Of a stretch of 64,000 bases of DNA, positions 24,901 to 34,300 are shown in pieces. Origin of the DNA: Tridacna crocea (lineage: Eukaryota > Mollusca > Bivalvia > Cardiida > Cardiidae); contig OX031072.1 in the NCBI GenBank assembly GCA_943736015.1, forward strand, positions 11,311,501 through 11,375,500, in the 5' to 3' direction. Positions within the stretch are counted from its first letter, which is position 1. Each line of letters starts with the position of its first letter. A program made the translations under genes and the position numbers. Below the pieces are notes generated by a model. The model was not told the origin of the DNA. It made no database searches and saw only the letters and a program-made list of their open reading frames with translations.

Positions 24901-26856
24901 TCCAGAACGTGCAAATATCCTCGTTTTCGAGGTTTAAGAGACCATTATTGTAACCACTGAGCCAAGGAGATATCTCACCAAAGCAGTGGTCAGGTATTGT
25001 ATTTAAATCGGGACGAAGCTATGCATGAAGGAGTGGTCTCCCGTTACAAAAAAAAAAACAAGTTGAATTATTTAACTCTTACATTTAGATTCACTTCCGA
25101 AAAAAACTGAAATATTAAAGTCTCGTAAAGAATTAAACACATAGCTACAAGATCACTGAGGATTGCCAGAAGATTCTCATTTCTCTGTAAAGCTTAAAGC
25201 TCTGCAATCGGGCGTGCAATTTTCATTTAAGAAACACCATCTTTCATTTAACCATTGAACGTATCTGTTTCTCACCTGTAAAAAAACTGAAACAGACCAC
25301 ATAAAGGAAATATGAATTGTAAATTGTTAGAAATACCTTTTTTGAATCTACTGGAGAAAAGTTTGAGAAAAAGAGCAATAGCAAGGACATGGCTATGTAC
25401 GCAAACTACCGTGGGAAAACATCCAGTCGCATGTTGCAAGTAATTGCTCATTTTCCCATATCGTTTTCAAAATTTAACCGTAGCAAGGACGTTTAACATT
25501 AGTCGTCCTTACAAGCCTGCAAAAAAGTAGTGTAGTTACTGTTTCAAATTCCATTCTAATATTATCGTTGTAGAAGTAACAAAGTGTCCGATAGAACTGC
25601 AGATTTGGGCTCGTTCATCGCCCAATAATTTACTCGGCCAATTCGACAGAAGCTGCTATGCCCTAGATAAACAAGTGAAAACAAGCTTTCCTGTCGCATT
25701 TGGGATATGCAGGAGACTTAAGGGACATCTGGTCGACATTCTCGGTCACAGAGAGCAAGATTTCCTACAAGATCTTCTCAGACACCATGGATACAGTGAT
25801 AAAGTTTGGATAGGGTACACAGACTTCAAAATCGAAAACAGTTTCTTCTGGACATCTGGTATTTGAATCTAAACTTCTTAACTCTTGGGTCTGTCTGTCT
25901 GTCTGTCTGTTCGTTCGATAGTCTAAGTGATCTGAATTGTAGATCCTAAATCGGACTCTGAATTAAACCATCAGCAATATAAGATAGGTCTGCGTCGGAT
26001 TTTTACCAGATCTATTCAATGGGCGTCTCACTTCTGTGTTTTTACGAAGGATGGTTTTCTATTAAAATGTTCGATAGGTTTTAGGGTATTGAACCTTGAC
26101 ATATATTTTGCAGTTGTTATACATTCCAAATATTGAAGGGCTAATGATGTCAATAGTATTCATATCGTTAAGTATGGCAACAACGAAAAGTCAAGTGTAG
26201 GGAATGGACTTGGAGACGCTCGTTGATAATGCGAAAATGACAGCATCTGATGGCATTTTCGGCAAATCCTGCTAAATCAAAGCAGACGACCCCGCCATGA
26301 ATAAGTACATTAATAGAAATGTTTGACTATTATGGTTTGCTCATTTTTTTCAAAGGTGCATGCAACAGCGTAGACATCAACAATTACCTTTTTCTTCCCA
26401 CAGAAGCTCGATCGTCTTACGTACATTGGGCACCAAGTGAACCATCTGAGACCGTTTTGAGTAATCGAGATTGTACCCTATTAAACCCGAAAAACCATGG
26501 ACTTTGGGAAGCAAGATCTTGCGAAACGCAACATACGTATATTTGTGAATTTGGTAACCTTTTTTTCTTTAATTTATATCTTACGAGATAGTTTTTTCTC
26601 ACTGTTGAATGCCTCCAAACTAGAACTTTTGGGAGAGAATTATTCCGAGCCCAATTTATCGACTTAAGATTTAAAGACATACTTTTTTAAAGATAACTCA
26701 GACAGTTGTTCGTTTATACGGTCCTGTAGTTTGGATTGAAGATGTTCTCCACAAATAATCATAAGAAATATATGCAGCATTAACTGTGCCATTTTATTAC
26801 TAGTTTTTTTTTTTTTGATAGCCACCGGTGTAATTAACTTTTTAGTAGCTATTTAA
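15802..26856 (+). CDS. Gene B: SH3b-like / mucin linker / CTLD protein, probably with a second CTLD (8 sure exons + 2-3 downstream)
   Basis: Exons: 15802-15909, 16598-16690, 18655-18730, 19178-19381, 19826-20098, 21533-21700, 22441-22521 and 22828-22887. Reading on into the CTLD exons 25574-25858 and 26404-26553 keeps frame, and a short exon at 26822-26856 supplies a stop, for about 510 residues. Layout: signal peptide (1-19), SH3b-like domain with CICNY, IGVLDEYMCKFD and GQVGYIQS (20-92), Thr-rich linker (93-160), CTLD1 (161-307), two small Ser/Thr linker exons (308-354), CTLD2 (355-499). CTLD1 reads KWRLTAC where WND is expected; CTLD2 has EPS and LWEARSC. No signal-peptide or SH3b exon was found between 22887 and 25574, which is why I favour one two-CTLD gene. 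If transcripts say otherwise, the CTLD at 25574-26553 is a separate gene C lacking its 5' end. Confidence 0.7.
16395..16550. mobile_element. Hairpin MITE, family 3 (degenerate)
   Basis: Shares the central TTCTTATTGGCTAAACCA / TTTAGCCAA palindrome and outer CAACAATTC-type ends with the copy at 7233-7405. It lies in gene B intron 1. Confidence 0.5.
16598..16690 (+). CDS. Gene B exon 2: middle of SH3b-like domain
   Basis: GTTACAG|TCG opens 31 codons ending GGACAG|GTATGT, phase 0-0. It encodes IGVLDEYMCKFD and DWFAIEYKGQ, matching IGYLYEFDCKP and the W-x-x-(V/I)-x-(Y/F) stretch of the paralogues. Too short for simple open-frame scans. Confidence 0.85.
17640..18400. repeat. ~157-bp tandem repeat in gene B intron 2
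   Basis: The phrase ACTATACTAGCTAGGGTT recurs at 17729, 17886 and 18042, giving three units of about 157 bp with GGGGGAGTGCA and CTCTTGCTTGCTTAATTTTT in each. Degenerate sequence continues to about 18400. The left edge (17640-17700) is GC-rich (GGCGGGCGGGCGGCG) compared with its surroundings. Confidence 0.85.
18655..18730 (+). CDS. Gene B exon 3: last strand of SH3b-like domain
   Basis: ACACAG|GTTGGTTAC to GACACAG|GTAAAT, phase 0 to 1. It encodes VGYIQSNNGMVLRQNCPG then SPPTEDT, the best match in the cluster to the closing GYV strand of SH3b domains. Confidence 0.88.
19178..19381 (+). CDS. Gene B exon 4: Thr-rich linker
   Basis: CCGATAG|TTACC to ATGCAAG|GTAAAT, phase 1-1, 204 nt. The 68 residues are mostly Thr, Ser, Ala and Pro, with TSITTTTTRATSTT inside. 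This is the shortest of the four mucin-like exons. Confidence 0.85.
19485..19580. mobile_element. TTAA-type element, family 2 (fragment)
   Basis: Carries AGGGTAGACCCAAGATCAGA followed by CTGCACGTTCTATGCAGT. It lies in gene B intron 4; its ends are eroded. Confidence 0.5.
19826..20098 (+). CDS. Gene B exon 5: first half of CTLD1
   Basis: TTCATAG|GGGACATT to TGGACAT|GTGAGT, phase 1-1. It encodes GDINLCHPDL, DKCFSTSFDSGTFDE, LRCKNSGGKMITI and PVWIGANTNSSDYKWT. WIGA stands for the usual WIGL. Confidence 0.9.
21533..21700 (+). CDS. Gene B exon 6: second half of CTLD1
   Basis: ATTTCCAG|CGACTTTC to GAATATC|GTAAGC, phase 1-1. It encodes FGHYTNWAPAVNPMQ, NLYSCSVLDPSQGEKW and QRGICEY. WND is replaced by WRL. 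Minus-strand open frames over it are antisense shadows. Confidence 0.88.
22441..22521 (+). CDS. Gene B exon 7: short linker
   Basis: TTTCTACAG|CCGTC to GCCGGAT|GTAAGT, phase 1-1, 81 nt. The 27 residues include LITQHSHQSTPRND and IGAFIGNLLAG. No known domain; probably a spacer between the two CTLDs. Identified only by splice signals, phase and open frame. Confidence 0.55.
22828..22887 (+). CDS. Gene B exon 8: short Ser/Thr linker
   Basis: TATTTCAG|TCAGA to AAGGGAG|GTAAGT, phase 1-1, 60 nt. It encodes RKTTPAVNTHQSSLVFNK and ends in the same partial Gly codon as the linkers that precede the CTLDs of B, D and E. Confidence 0.55.
24545..24720 (-). repeat. tRNA-related SINE-like repeat, copy 1
   Basis: On the - strand TTTGGTTCAGTGGTATG (A-box-like) is followed by GGGTTCGAATCCC, an exact B-box-like sequence. 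The stretch GGACGAAGCTATTCATGAAG and the following GGAGTGGTCTCCCGTTACA recur in copy 2. Confidence 0.6.
24868..25048 (-). repeat. tRNA-related SINE-like repeat, copy 2
   Basis: Same layout as 24545-24720, with TTGGCTCAGTGGTTAC and GGACTCGAATCCC on the - strand, followed on the + strand by an A-rich run (25048-25060). The two copies are in the same orientation about 320 bp apart. Confidence 0.6.
25574..25858 (+). CDS. CTLD2 of gene B (or gene C), first half
   Basis: CGTTGTAG|AAGTAACA to ACATCTG|GTATTT, phase 1-1. It encodes VTKCPIELQIW, SCYALDKQVKTSF, GICRRLKGHLVDILGHRE and KVWIGYTDFK. WIGY replaces WIGL. The start in phase 1 fits a splice from 22887. Confidence 0.88.
26404..26553 (+). CDS. 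CTLD2 of gene B (or gene C), second half
   Basis: TTCCCACAG|AAGCTCG to GAATTTG|GTAACC, phase 1-1. It encodes YVHWAPSEPSETV, RDCTLLNPKNHGLWEARSC and YICEF. EPS sits where EPN would be and WEA where WND would be, so it is the copy closest to a sugar-binding motif but still not canonical. Confidence 0.88.
26822..26856 (+). CDS. Possible last exon after CTLD2
   Basis: A T-rich tract ending GATAG precedes CC ACC GGT GTA and runs to TAA at 26854. Joined in phase 1 it adds the tail ATGVINFLVAI and a stop. The exon is very short and rests only on the acceptor and the phase. Confidence 0.3.
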
Positions 26857-27562
26857 GCGAAAGAATAAGAATTAAAAAAATGTATAGAAGCAATTTCACA
26901 CAGCTGAGAATGACTTTTTAACGCTGAGGCTTATGTAAGGGTAGGCGATGCCGTGCTGGCAACTTAAATATTCGTTGTTTAAGTAAGGTAACATTTTTGA
27001 ACATTTATAATATGAATTTGAATTTTAAATGAAAAGTTAAAAATATATATAATCACTAACAATATATTTTGAACTCCAAGTTCCTGCAGTCAAATCGAAG
27101 TCCCCTAGATTGCAAAAAAAACCGTAGCTTATGAAGAATGGTGCTTCGACACGCACCTATATAACAATGGGATTTTTTTTGTACGATATATATGATACAG
27201 AAAGATCAACACGGTATTTGGGGGAAAAGATAGGGGAGTATCGTAGCCTGCGCACAGTCCACGCGTATCAAAATCTTTAGTTTCAGTCCAAAGGTCTTGC
27301 TCTGGCGAAAAAATTGAGATTTGCTCCAAAATTGAGATTTGTATACCACATTTGTACTAGTGTTTTGTAATGATTTAAAGTTGTCAAAAAAGTTATTTTG
27401 AATCTATAATATACTGTACTTTATTGGTTATTTGTCACAACACAAATACATGTCACATAATCGGACCATACACAGATTAAGTTTAACTTAGAGTATCTTG
27501 GGTTAGCGACCATGGGTCATATTAAACAACTATTCTTATTTGCATTTTTGAGCTGTTTTTAC
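26857..27562. other. Spacer at the right end of the + strand genes
   Basis: Nothing recognisable apart from AT-rich sequence and short frames without domain content. Confidence 0.4.
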
Positions 27563-28927
27563 CGGGTCCGTGAAGTTGGCTCAACGCTCAGTAATCCACA
27601 TTCAGCTCATCACCAGCCCTGTTGAGCCAGCACGACATTCCAGCTAAACGGCCAGCTCATCAGCAAAATTACCTAAATATGTCAAAATCAAAGTCCGTTG
27701 AGCCAGCTCGACATCCAGCCCTACCACCAGCTCAACAGCAAATATACTAGATCCATGTCCGTGGAGCCAGCTCGACATTCCAGCTCAACCACCAGGTCAA
27801 CAGTAAAGATACATATGTATGTCAAAATCAAAGTCCGTTGAGACAGCTCGACCTTCCAGCTCAACCACCAACTCAACAGCAAAAATACATATGTATGTCA
27901 AAATAAAGTCCGTTGAGACAGCTCAACTTATACATATGTTTCAATCAATATCCGTTGAGCCAGCTCAATATTCAAACTCAACCACCAACTCAACAGCAAA
28001 AATACATATGTATGTCAAAATCAAAGTCCGTTGAGACAGCTCGACCTTCCAGGTCAACCATCAAGCTTCACAGTAACAATACATATACATATCTTTCAAT
28101 CAATGTCCATTGAGCCAACACGACATTCCAGCTCAACCACCAGCTTAACAGCAAAAATACATATATATTTCAAATCAAAGTCAGTTGAGCCAGCTCGACA
28201 TTTCAGCTCAACCGCCAGCTCAACGGTAAAGAGACTTATACATGTGTTTCAGTCAATGTCCGTTGAGCCAGCTTGACATTCCAGCTCAACAGCCTGCTCA
28301 ACAGCAAAAATACATGTACATATACGTCAAACTCAAAGTCAGTTGAGCCAGCTCGACATTTCAGCTCAACCGCCACCTCAACAGTAAAAAAACTTATACA
28401 TATGCTTCGATCGATGTCCGTTGTTCCAGCTCGAAATTCCAGCTCAACCGCAAGCTCAGCAGTAAAAATACGTATACATAATTATTATGTTTCAATCAAT
28501 GTCCGTTGAGCCAGCTCGATATTCCATCTCAACCGCCAGCTCAACAGTAAAAATACTTATACATATGCTTCGATCGATGTCCGTTGAGCCAGCTCGACAT
28601 TCCAGCTCAACCGCAAGCTCAGCAGAAAAAATACTTATACATATTTTTCAATCAATGTCCGTTGAGCCGGCTCGATATTCCAGCTCAACCACCAGCTCAA
28701 AAGCAAAAATACATATATATGTTAAAATCAAAGTCCGTTGAGACAGCTCGACATTCCAGCTCAACCGCCAACTCAACAGTAAAAATACTTATACATACAT
28801 CAACGAACATCGATCTAGTATATTTGCCGTTGAGCTGGCCGTTGGTCTGGAATGTCGAGCTGGCTCAACAAGGCTGGTGTTGAGCTGAATGTCGATAACT
28901 GAGCGCTGAGCCAACTTCACGGATCCG
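27563..28927. repeat. ~78-bp minisatellite array inside ~98-bp inverted repeats
   Basis: About 15 units of 76-84 bp, each with GTCCGTTGAGCCAGCTCGAC and CCAGCTCAACAG followed by an AT-rich AAATACATATGTATG part. Unit starts fall near 27691, 27748, 27832, 27909, 27949, 28026, 28105, 28257, 28500, 28578, 28656 and 28732. The array is bracketed by inverted repeats: 27563-27660 starts CGGGTCCGTGAAGTTGGCTC and the reverse complement of about 28830-28927 starts CGGATCCGTGAAGTTGGCTC; the arms agree at roughly 85-90% by eye. The many short frames are the repeat read in three phases. Confidence 0.88.
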
Positions 28928-31160
28928 TTTTTTTCTCTAGAAAGTTACAAATTTCTGCTTGGCTTAATCATTGTTATGACTTGGATTAAAGAAATAAACA
29001 TTTCAGATACACTTTAGTGGAATATCGCGCAAAATGACCACGCATGCATTAAGATTCCTACTGTAGATGACTGCTGCTTCCCGTAGTGATTATTGTTTTC
29101 TCACGTGCAATGTTTTGGCTATTTCAATTTAAATGGACTGGAAAGTCCATAACATGTATTTGTTACAATAAGAGCTAATTCACCTGAATTCATTTCATTT
29201 TACACAAAGGACCCATTTGCAACGATAAGATAATGTGCTTTTTTAACAATTTCTGAAAACAAAGTGAAAAAATAGCAAGTCATTGTTGCAAATAACTATT
29301 CCTCTTCTGACGAGGTTTTATAAAAAAAAAAAAAATCAGCTATACGGACACTGCAAAGCTTACCGGCACTGTATTATAAATGTCTTTACCTATATACAGT
29401 CTAATAGAATGTTTATTGCAAATTTTCTGAACGCTTTTTACTTCCCATGTGTTGATGTAAATGTGAGGGTTCACGATTACTTGTATTTTCTCAAAATATT
29501 TTCCTGAGCCGTGTACTGCTAATGAAAGGGGTATGTTGCAGCAAACAGTCCTATTGGCCATTCATTACAGGTACAGTCTACTAGCAAATGTCGGGCAAAG
29601 GTACAAGCTGACTGTTGTCTTTGTCTCCCTCAAGGATACTACAAGCCAATTGTTGTAAATGGTTCTATGACTACCAATAAAGACACATTTGTACAGTATT
29701 TTGATATTTGTTCGAGTTTTTTTTTCAATCTGTTTTCTATAATGTTACACATGATATTACTTCAGTTTTTTTTCAGTCCGGGTTGTGTGAACTAAGCCTC
29801 TTCCCACAGCTGAAAATACCACTGAATGAAATTAAAAATGATCTCTTATCTTACAGGCTTCATGAAACAATCAAACAAACAAACAAAAAACCTCATTCGC
29901 CGATAATGCTATTCTTTAAAATTAGTCATTTACCTACTTTACTCAACCATTATTTTTTTCAGTGATATTACCTTCCAGTGTAGTTTTTCGGTATTTAACT
30001 TAAGGGGTTTCTTTTTTTAACACGGTAATTTCTGTGTCATTTACTTTATGAATTACCGATATTTAACAGTATAAAGTATTTGTTTAATTTTTATGTTAAT
30101 CTGTATAGACTACTTCATGTTTTCCAATTATTGATTTCATAAATGAAAAACAGATGTCTCTACGCATAAACTGGTAATATTTCAATGTATGAATCATCTT
30201 TTTTGTGGTGTAATAGTGTCAACGAAAACAATATTGGATAACATCGTGTTTATTCTAAGTTTTAAAAGAAATCTTGTGACAAGTATTCAAAATAACAGAT
30301 GTAGACAGCTTTGTAAGTTTCATTGCAAAATATCTGAAACATTCAAAACAAATTGAGTTAATAAGCGTAAATTCATTCAAACAAAGAAACATCAGGAGAA
30401 TGACATTACCATCATCATTTTAAAAACCGGAATGTCAATAACACTAATAACGACAATAGTAAAGCTAATTCTAATAGAAATGTTGATACACAATATGGTC
30501 GAGGATTACTCGTATGCAACGGTGTAGTCTACCTTCCTGTGAATTAAATGTGCATGTATATAAAAACGATTCTGATCTTTCCATTCATTCTCAGTAGTTG
30601 CAGAATGGCTTAAAGAATGATTATGCCATTCACAGACATACATGCATTCACTGATATTTAACATTTTCTGGACAGTTTCTCTAATATTAGTTTGGTTGAG
30701 CGGTGTCTGACACCGATTCCAGCACTTCAGCCTCATATTACTCTCCCATGTCTTTCCTCTGTTTCGACTATACTCCGTTTTCGTGGTGCCCTGCCAAAAG
30801 ATTTACAACTCTACCAGCACCACTAAATTTAAGTCCGATTTTGTGCTAACATGTAAGTTAAATCATTAATCTACATGAAAGTCAGCAATCCCCCAATTAT
30901 GATTTAAAATGTATCAACCCAATTATTGACTGGATATGAACCATGCACAGTGGCAAAAGGATTTAATGCAGAAAGTATCAACCAATGCCTTGTAGTCCAC
31001 GCAGGCTGCCTTGGGCCTAAATGTTTTTCTGATGGTAATTTTCTGCACTCTAGCTCGTTACCTAGAAAATTTATGTATAAAATGGACTTGTATTACGCAA
31101 AGATGCATAAAAAATCCTCTTTCAAGAGCACAGCTAAAGTTATATTTGAACTAAACTTAC
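28928..31160. other. Spacer at the 3' side of gene D
   Basis: No gene or clear repeat is recognised; AT-rich throughout. The expected last exon of gene D, if any, should lie here and I could not place it. Confidence 0.4.
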
Positions 31161-31331
31161 TGTATTCGCAAAGTGTTGGATAATGAACCGGTTTGTTATG
31201 ATATATTTGGCACGGTAGATCATCCCAGCTGCCATTTTGATAGGGTATAAACACCGTACAATCTTCAATGTTGTGTGAAATGAAGTGGTTCGAGTGGCCT
31301 TTGTACCAATTAAAATACGAGGTTGAAGCAC
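31161..31331 (-). CDS. Gene D exon 6: second half of CTLD
   Basis: ACTGCAG|GTGCTTC to TACA|GTAAGT on the - strand, phase 1-1. It encodes STSYFNWYKGHSNHF, IEDCTVFIPYQNGSWDDL and YPTLCEY. Confidence 0.9.
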
Positions 31332-34300
31332 CTGCAGTATGGAAAAAATGAAAACAACATAGTTTGAAAACCATAACCAATTCTTTATGTGAAACTAAAA
31401 GTATGACACATGATCTTAGAAGAGGTGCTTAACCCTTTTCTTCATAGATACTCATTTCTACGTATTGCTTGTAGGAACCTTTGGAAAACATTGTGGCAAA
31501 ATGTGAAATTGCTCGTGACGAGCAATTTCACCTTTTGTCAAAATGTTTTCTATACTATCAAAAGGGGTCTTATACACATAAAAAATGGCTTCATCCTCGC
31601 TGTTATTTAGGGTCAATTAGAGATACCACAGAAATGCCTTATGGGGTAAAGGGTTAATGCATCTCTGTCATGCAAGATACCGAGCAAGTCATCACAGGAT
31701 CTTTCATGCCTTACCGGGGTCGATACTATTTTACAGATACATAAGGCTTCCTCTCTAATAGCACGTTTCTATATAATTAACCCTTATCTTTCTAAATAAC
31801 TAAATTGAAATTTTCAATTGGATAGTAAAGTCTCAAATATTTATGTTTCAAAGGCATCTTCTGGGGAAAATATCCCTTTATCGGACAGTGTAGATCAAAG
31901 ATCAGACTGCACGAACTGAGATGTCTGATCTTGATCTACGCTGTACGCAAAGGGTTATGAGTCGCGTTTAGCAGCCAAATGACTAACGAGATTACGTTCC
32001 ACAACTCGAAAAGTCCTTCATTCGTTTGGAACCTTTCTAAATGGAATCCTGGCCCGTTTGACTACAACAGAAATTGATATAATAATTACAGTATAGGTAT
32101 TAAATGGAACCTGTATGAAAATATTTTTAAAAAAAAGCTTGCAAGGTAAATTAGAATTAGACTGAAAATATGCATATACATGGTGGATATTTATATCATT
32201 AACGGATATTTTTTCCCAAATGAACATCATAGGTTCATAAAAAAGTAAAGTAAAAATCGTCGATAATATTTTCACCCACGGCTGCACACCCATGAAAATA
32301 TTACCAGTGATGTTGACTCGATGAAATAACTTTCAACCACTCCCCACCCCCCGAAAAAAAAAAAGTATTATTCAAGATATTTCATGCTTCCAAACCCCAC
32401 CTCCTTTTTTGCAATGTCGACAAATTTCAGTAGGGTCGCTTTCGGCAATTCCCCGTCGTGTGTCCTTTACCTTCCCAACACATAACAAGGCATTACATTA
32501 TCACTTAAAGGGCGAGAAATGTAGAATAAATATGCATAAAAGGTCATAATTATTTCCCTGCAGTTGAATGACACGCCCTGTTTACCTAGGAAAGTCGTGC
32601 GAGGAAACTGTTGTGTCTGCCTTCAATTGAAGAGTTAAAAAGTATAAAATCATGTTTTTTTTCCACTGGTCGTTACCTTGAAATAACAATTCTCGATAAC
32701 CTACCGAAAAGGGTGAATTAAATGCTTAAGTTCAAAGTTCAGCAGGCCAGCTGTTTAAAGTTTATTTACTTCTTACAACTTAAAAACAGACCATTAGCTG
32801 CCCAGATCATTTGGAGTTTTTTATTTGTGCACTCACCTGATGTCCATTCAAATTTTCCCTCGACTTTGCGGTCGTTAAGACCTATCCAGACGGCGTGATG
32901 AGGGGAGAAACGCTGAAGAAATCGTGTTAGGAAGAGTTGTTTCCCTTTGTCGGTAATATCAGCTAAATGACCTCCCCTGACTACACATTTCGACTCGGCG
33001 TTCATCCAGGTATCATTGTAGGTCATGATCAGCTCGTAGCAACTGGAGTTATACTGACCAAGTTGTGACCTTGCCCGCTTCGAGTTTTGCTGCACCACCA
33101 CAGGACAAAGATCAGTATTTCCTTGACAAAAACAGGGATTCAGTTATTCCTTACAATTGTAAATACGAGTGAATGAACTGATATACTTGGCATCTTTCGG
33201 TGGATGCCAATAGAACCGGAAGAATCTCAAAAGGTATCTGTCTTATAGACATGATTTCACCCAAAACCTGCTAAATTTGATAAATGAAACCTTCAAATAC
33301 ATAATAAGATACCAACTTTTTCTATTTCGAAGTCATTTATTCATTTATTTATTTATTCATTCAATTCTTTATTTATGGGGGTTCAGCTTATCGGACAAAG
33401 TTTAGGATGGAAATTGGCGTGCCAACAACAGTTAATTCCGGTTTGTCATTTAGAACAAATTCTTACCATTAACAGGGTCCACTGTAGTTGCTGGTGTTGT
33501 CGAATGTGTTGTCGATTTTATCGTAGTTGTAGTTAGTTTCATGGTGGATGGTTTTGTGGTTGTCGTTGGTTTTGAGGTAGTCATCGTTGGTGTTGTAATT
33601 GGTATCATACTTGTTGTGGTTATAGTCGTAGTGGTTGGTTTTGGAGTTGTGGTTGTAGTGGTTAGTTTAAGAGTCGTGCTAGACAAAGTGGAAGTGGTTG
33701 TTTTCGGAGTTGTGGGAGTAGTAGTCTCTTTGGGGGTTGCTGTGGTCGTTCTGACAGCTGTTGTTGGTTTCAAAGTTGTTCCAGTTGTGGTGGTGGTTGT
33801 GGATGGTGTTGGAGTTGTTGTAGTCGTTGATCCTGTTGTAGTTGAGGGTTTTGGAGTTGTTTTAGTTATAGTGGTTTTTTCTGTGGTTGGTGTCTGTGTT
33901 GTTAATTTGATTGTTGTTGGCCTTGGAGTTGTAGTTAGAGTTGTTGTTGATGGTGTAGTAGTTGTTGTTACTATAGGCAAGGTATGAAAAAAGGGCATAA
34001 TACATGAAGCAAGCTGTCTTTAGAGAAACCGTTATCGATCTAATTACCTGATAACATGCTTACATTCTCAAACAATTCCAAATTCAACTAGAGCTGTAAC
34101 TGAATGTGACTTAATACCACCGCCAGTGCTTTGACAGAAATAGGAAATTACTTCTATTTTGTACACAGACGGACACACGCACATACGGACGGATGTATAC
34201 ACGAACACAAAGGCTGATTCCAGTATATCGCCGTAAACATTCGTTTTGCGTGGGTATAGTTGAAAATTCTTGGAAGTGTAACACGGAAACCATGAATACT

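Larger units (their letters stand above)
22888..25573. other. Long intron or spacer before the second CTLD
   Basis: I searched for signal-peptide, SH3b-like and Thr-rich exons here and found none. A possible alternative terminal exon, 23273-23361 ending TAA, is discussed under rejected items. The right part holds two related SINE-like units (24545-24720, 24868-25048) and a degenerate family 1 hairpin at about 25375-25475. Confidence 0.5.

Noticed and set aside
27819..28883. Seven overlapping frames with similar proteins (SVEPARHSSSTASS-like)
   Set aside because: They are the ~78-bp minisatellite read in three phases; unit lengths vary by non-multiples of three, so no stable protein is maintained.
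33541..33987. Long Val-rich open frame on the + strand (also 8839-8486 and 19373-19158 on -, 45401-45796 on +)
   Set aside because: Each is the exact antisense of a Thr-rich exon: ACN codons read backwards give GT-rich, Val-rich frames. No start context or splice support.
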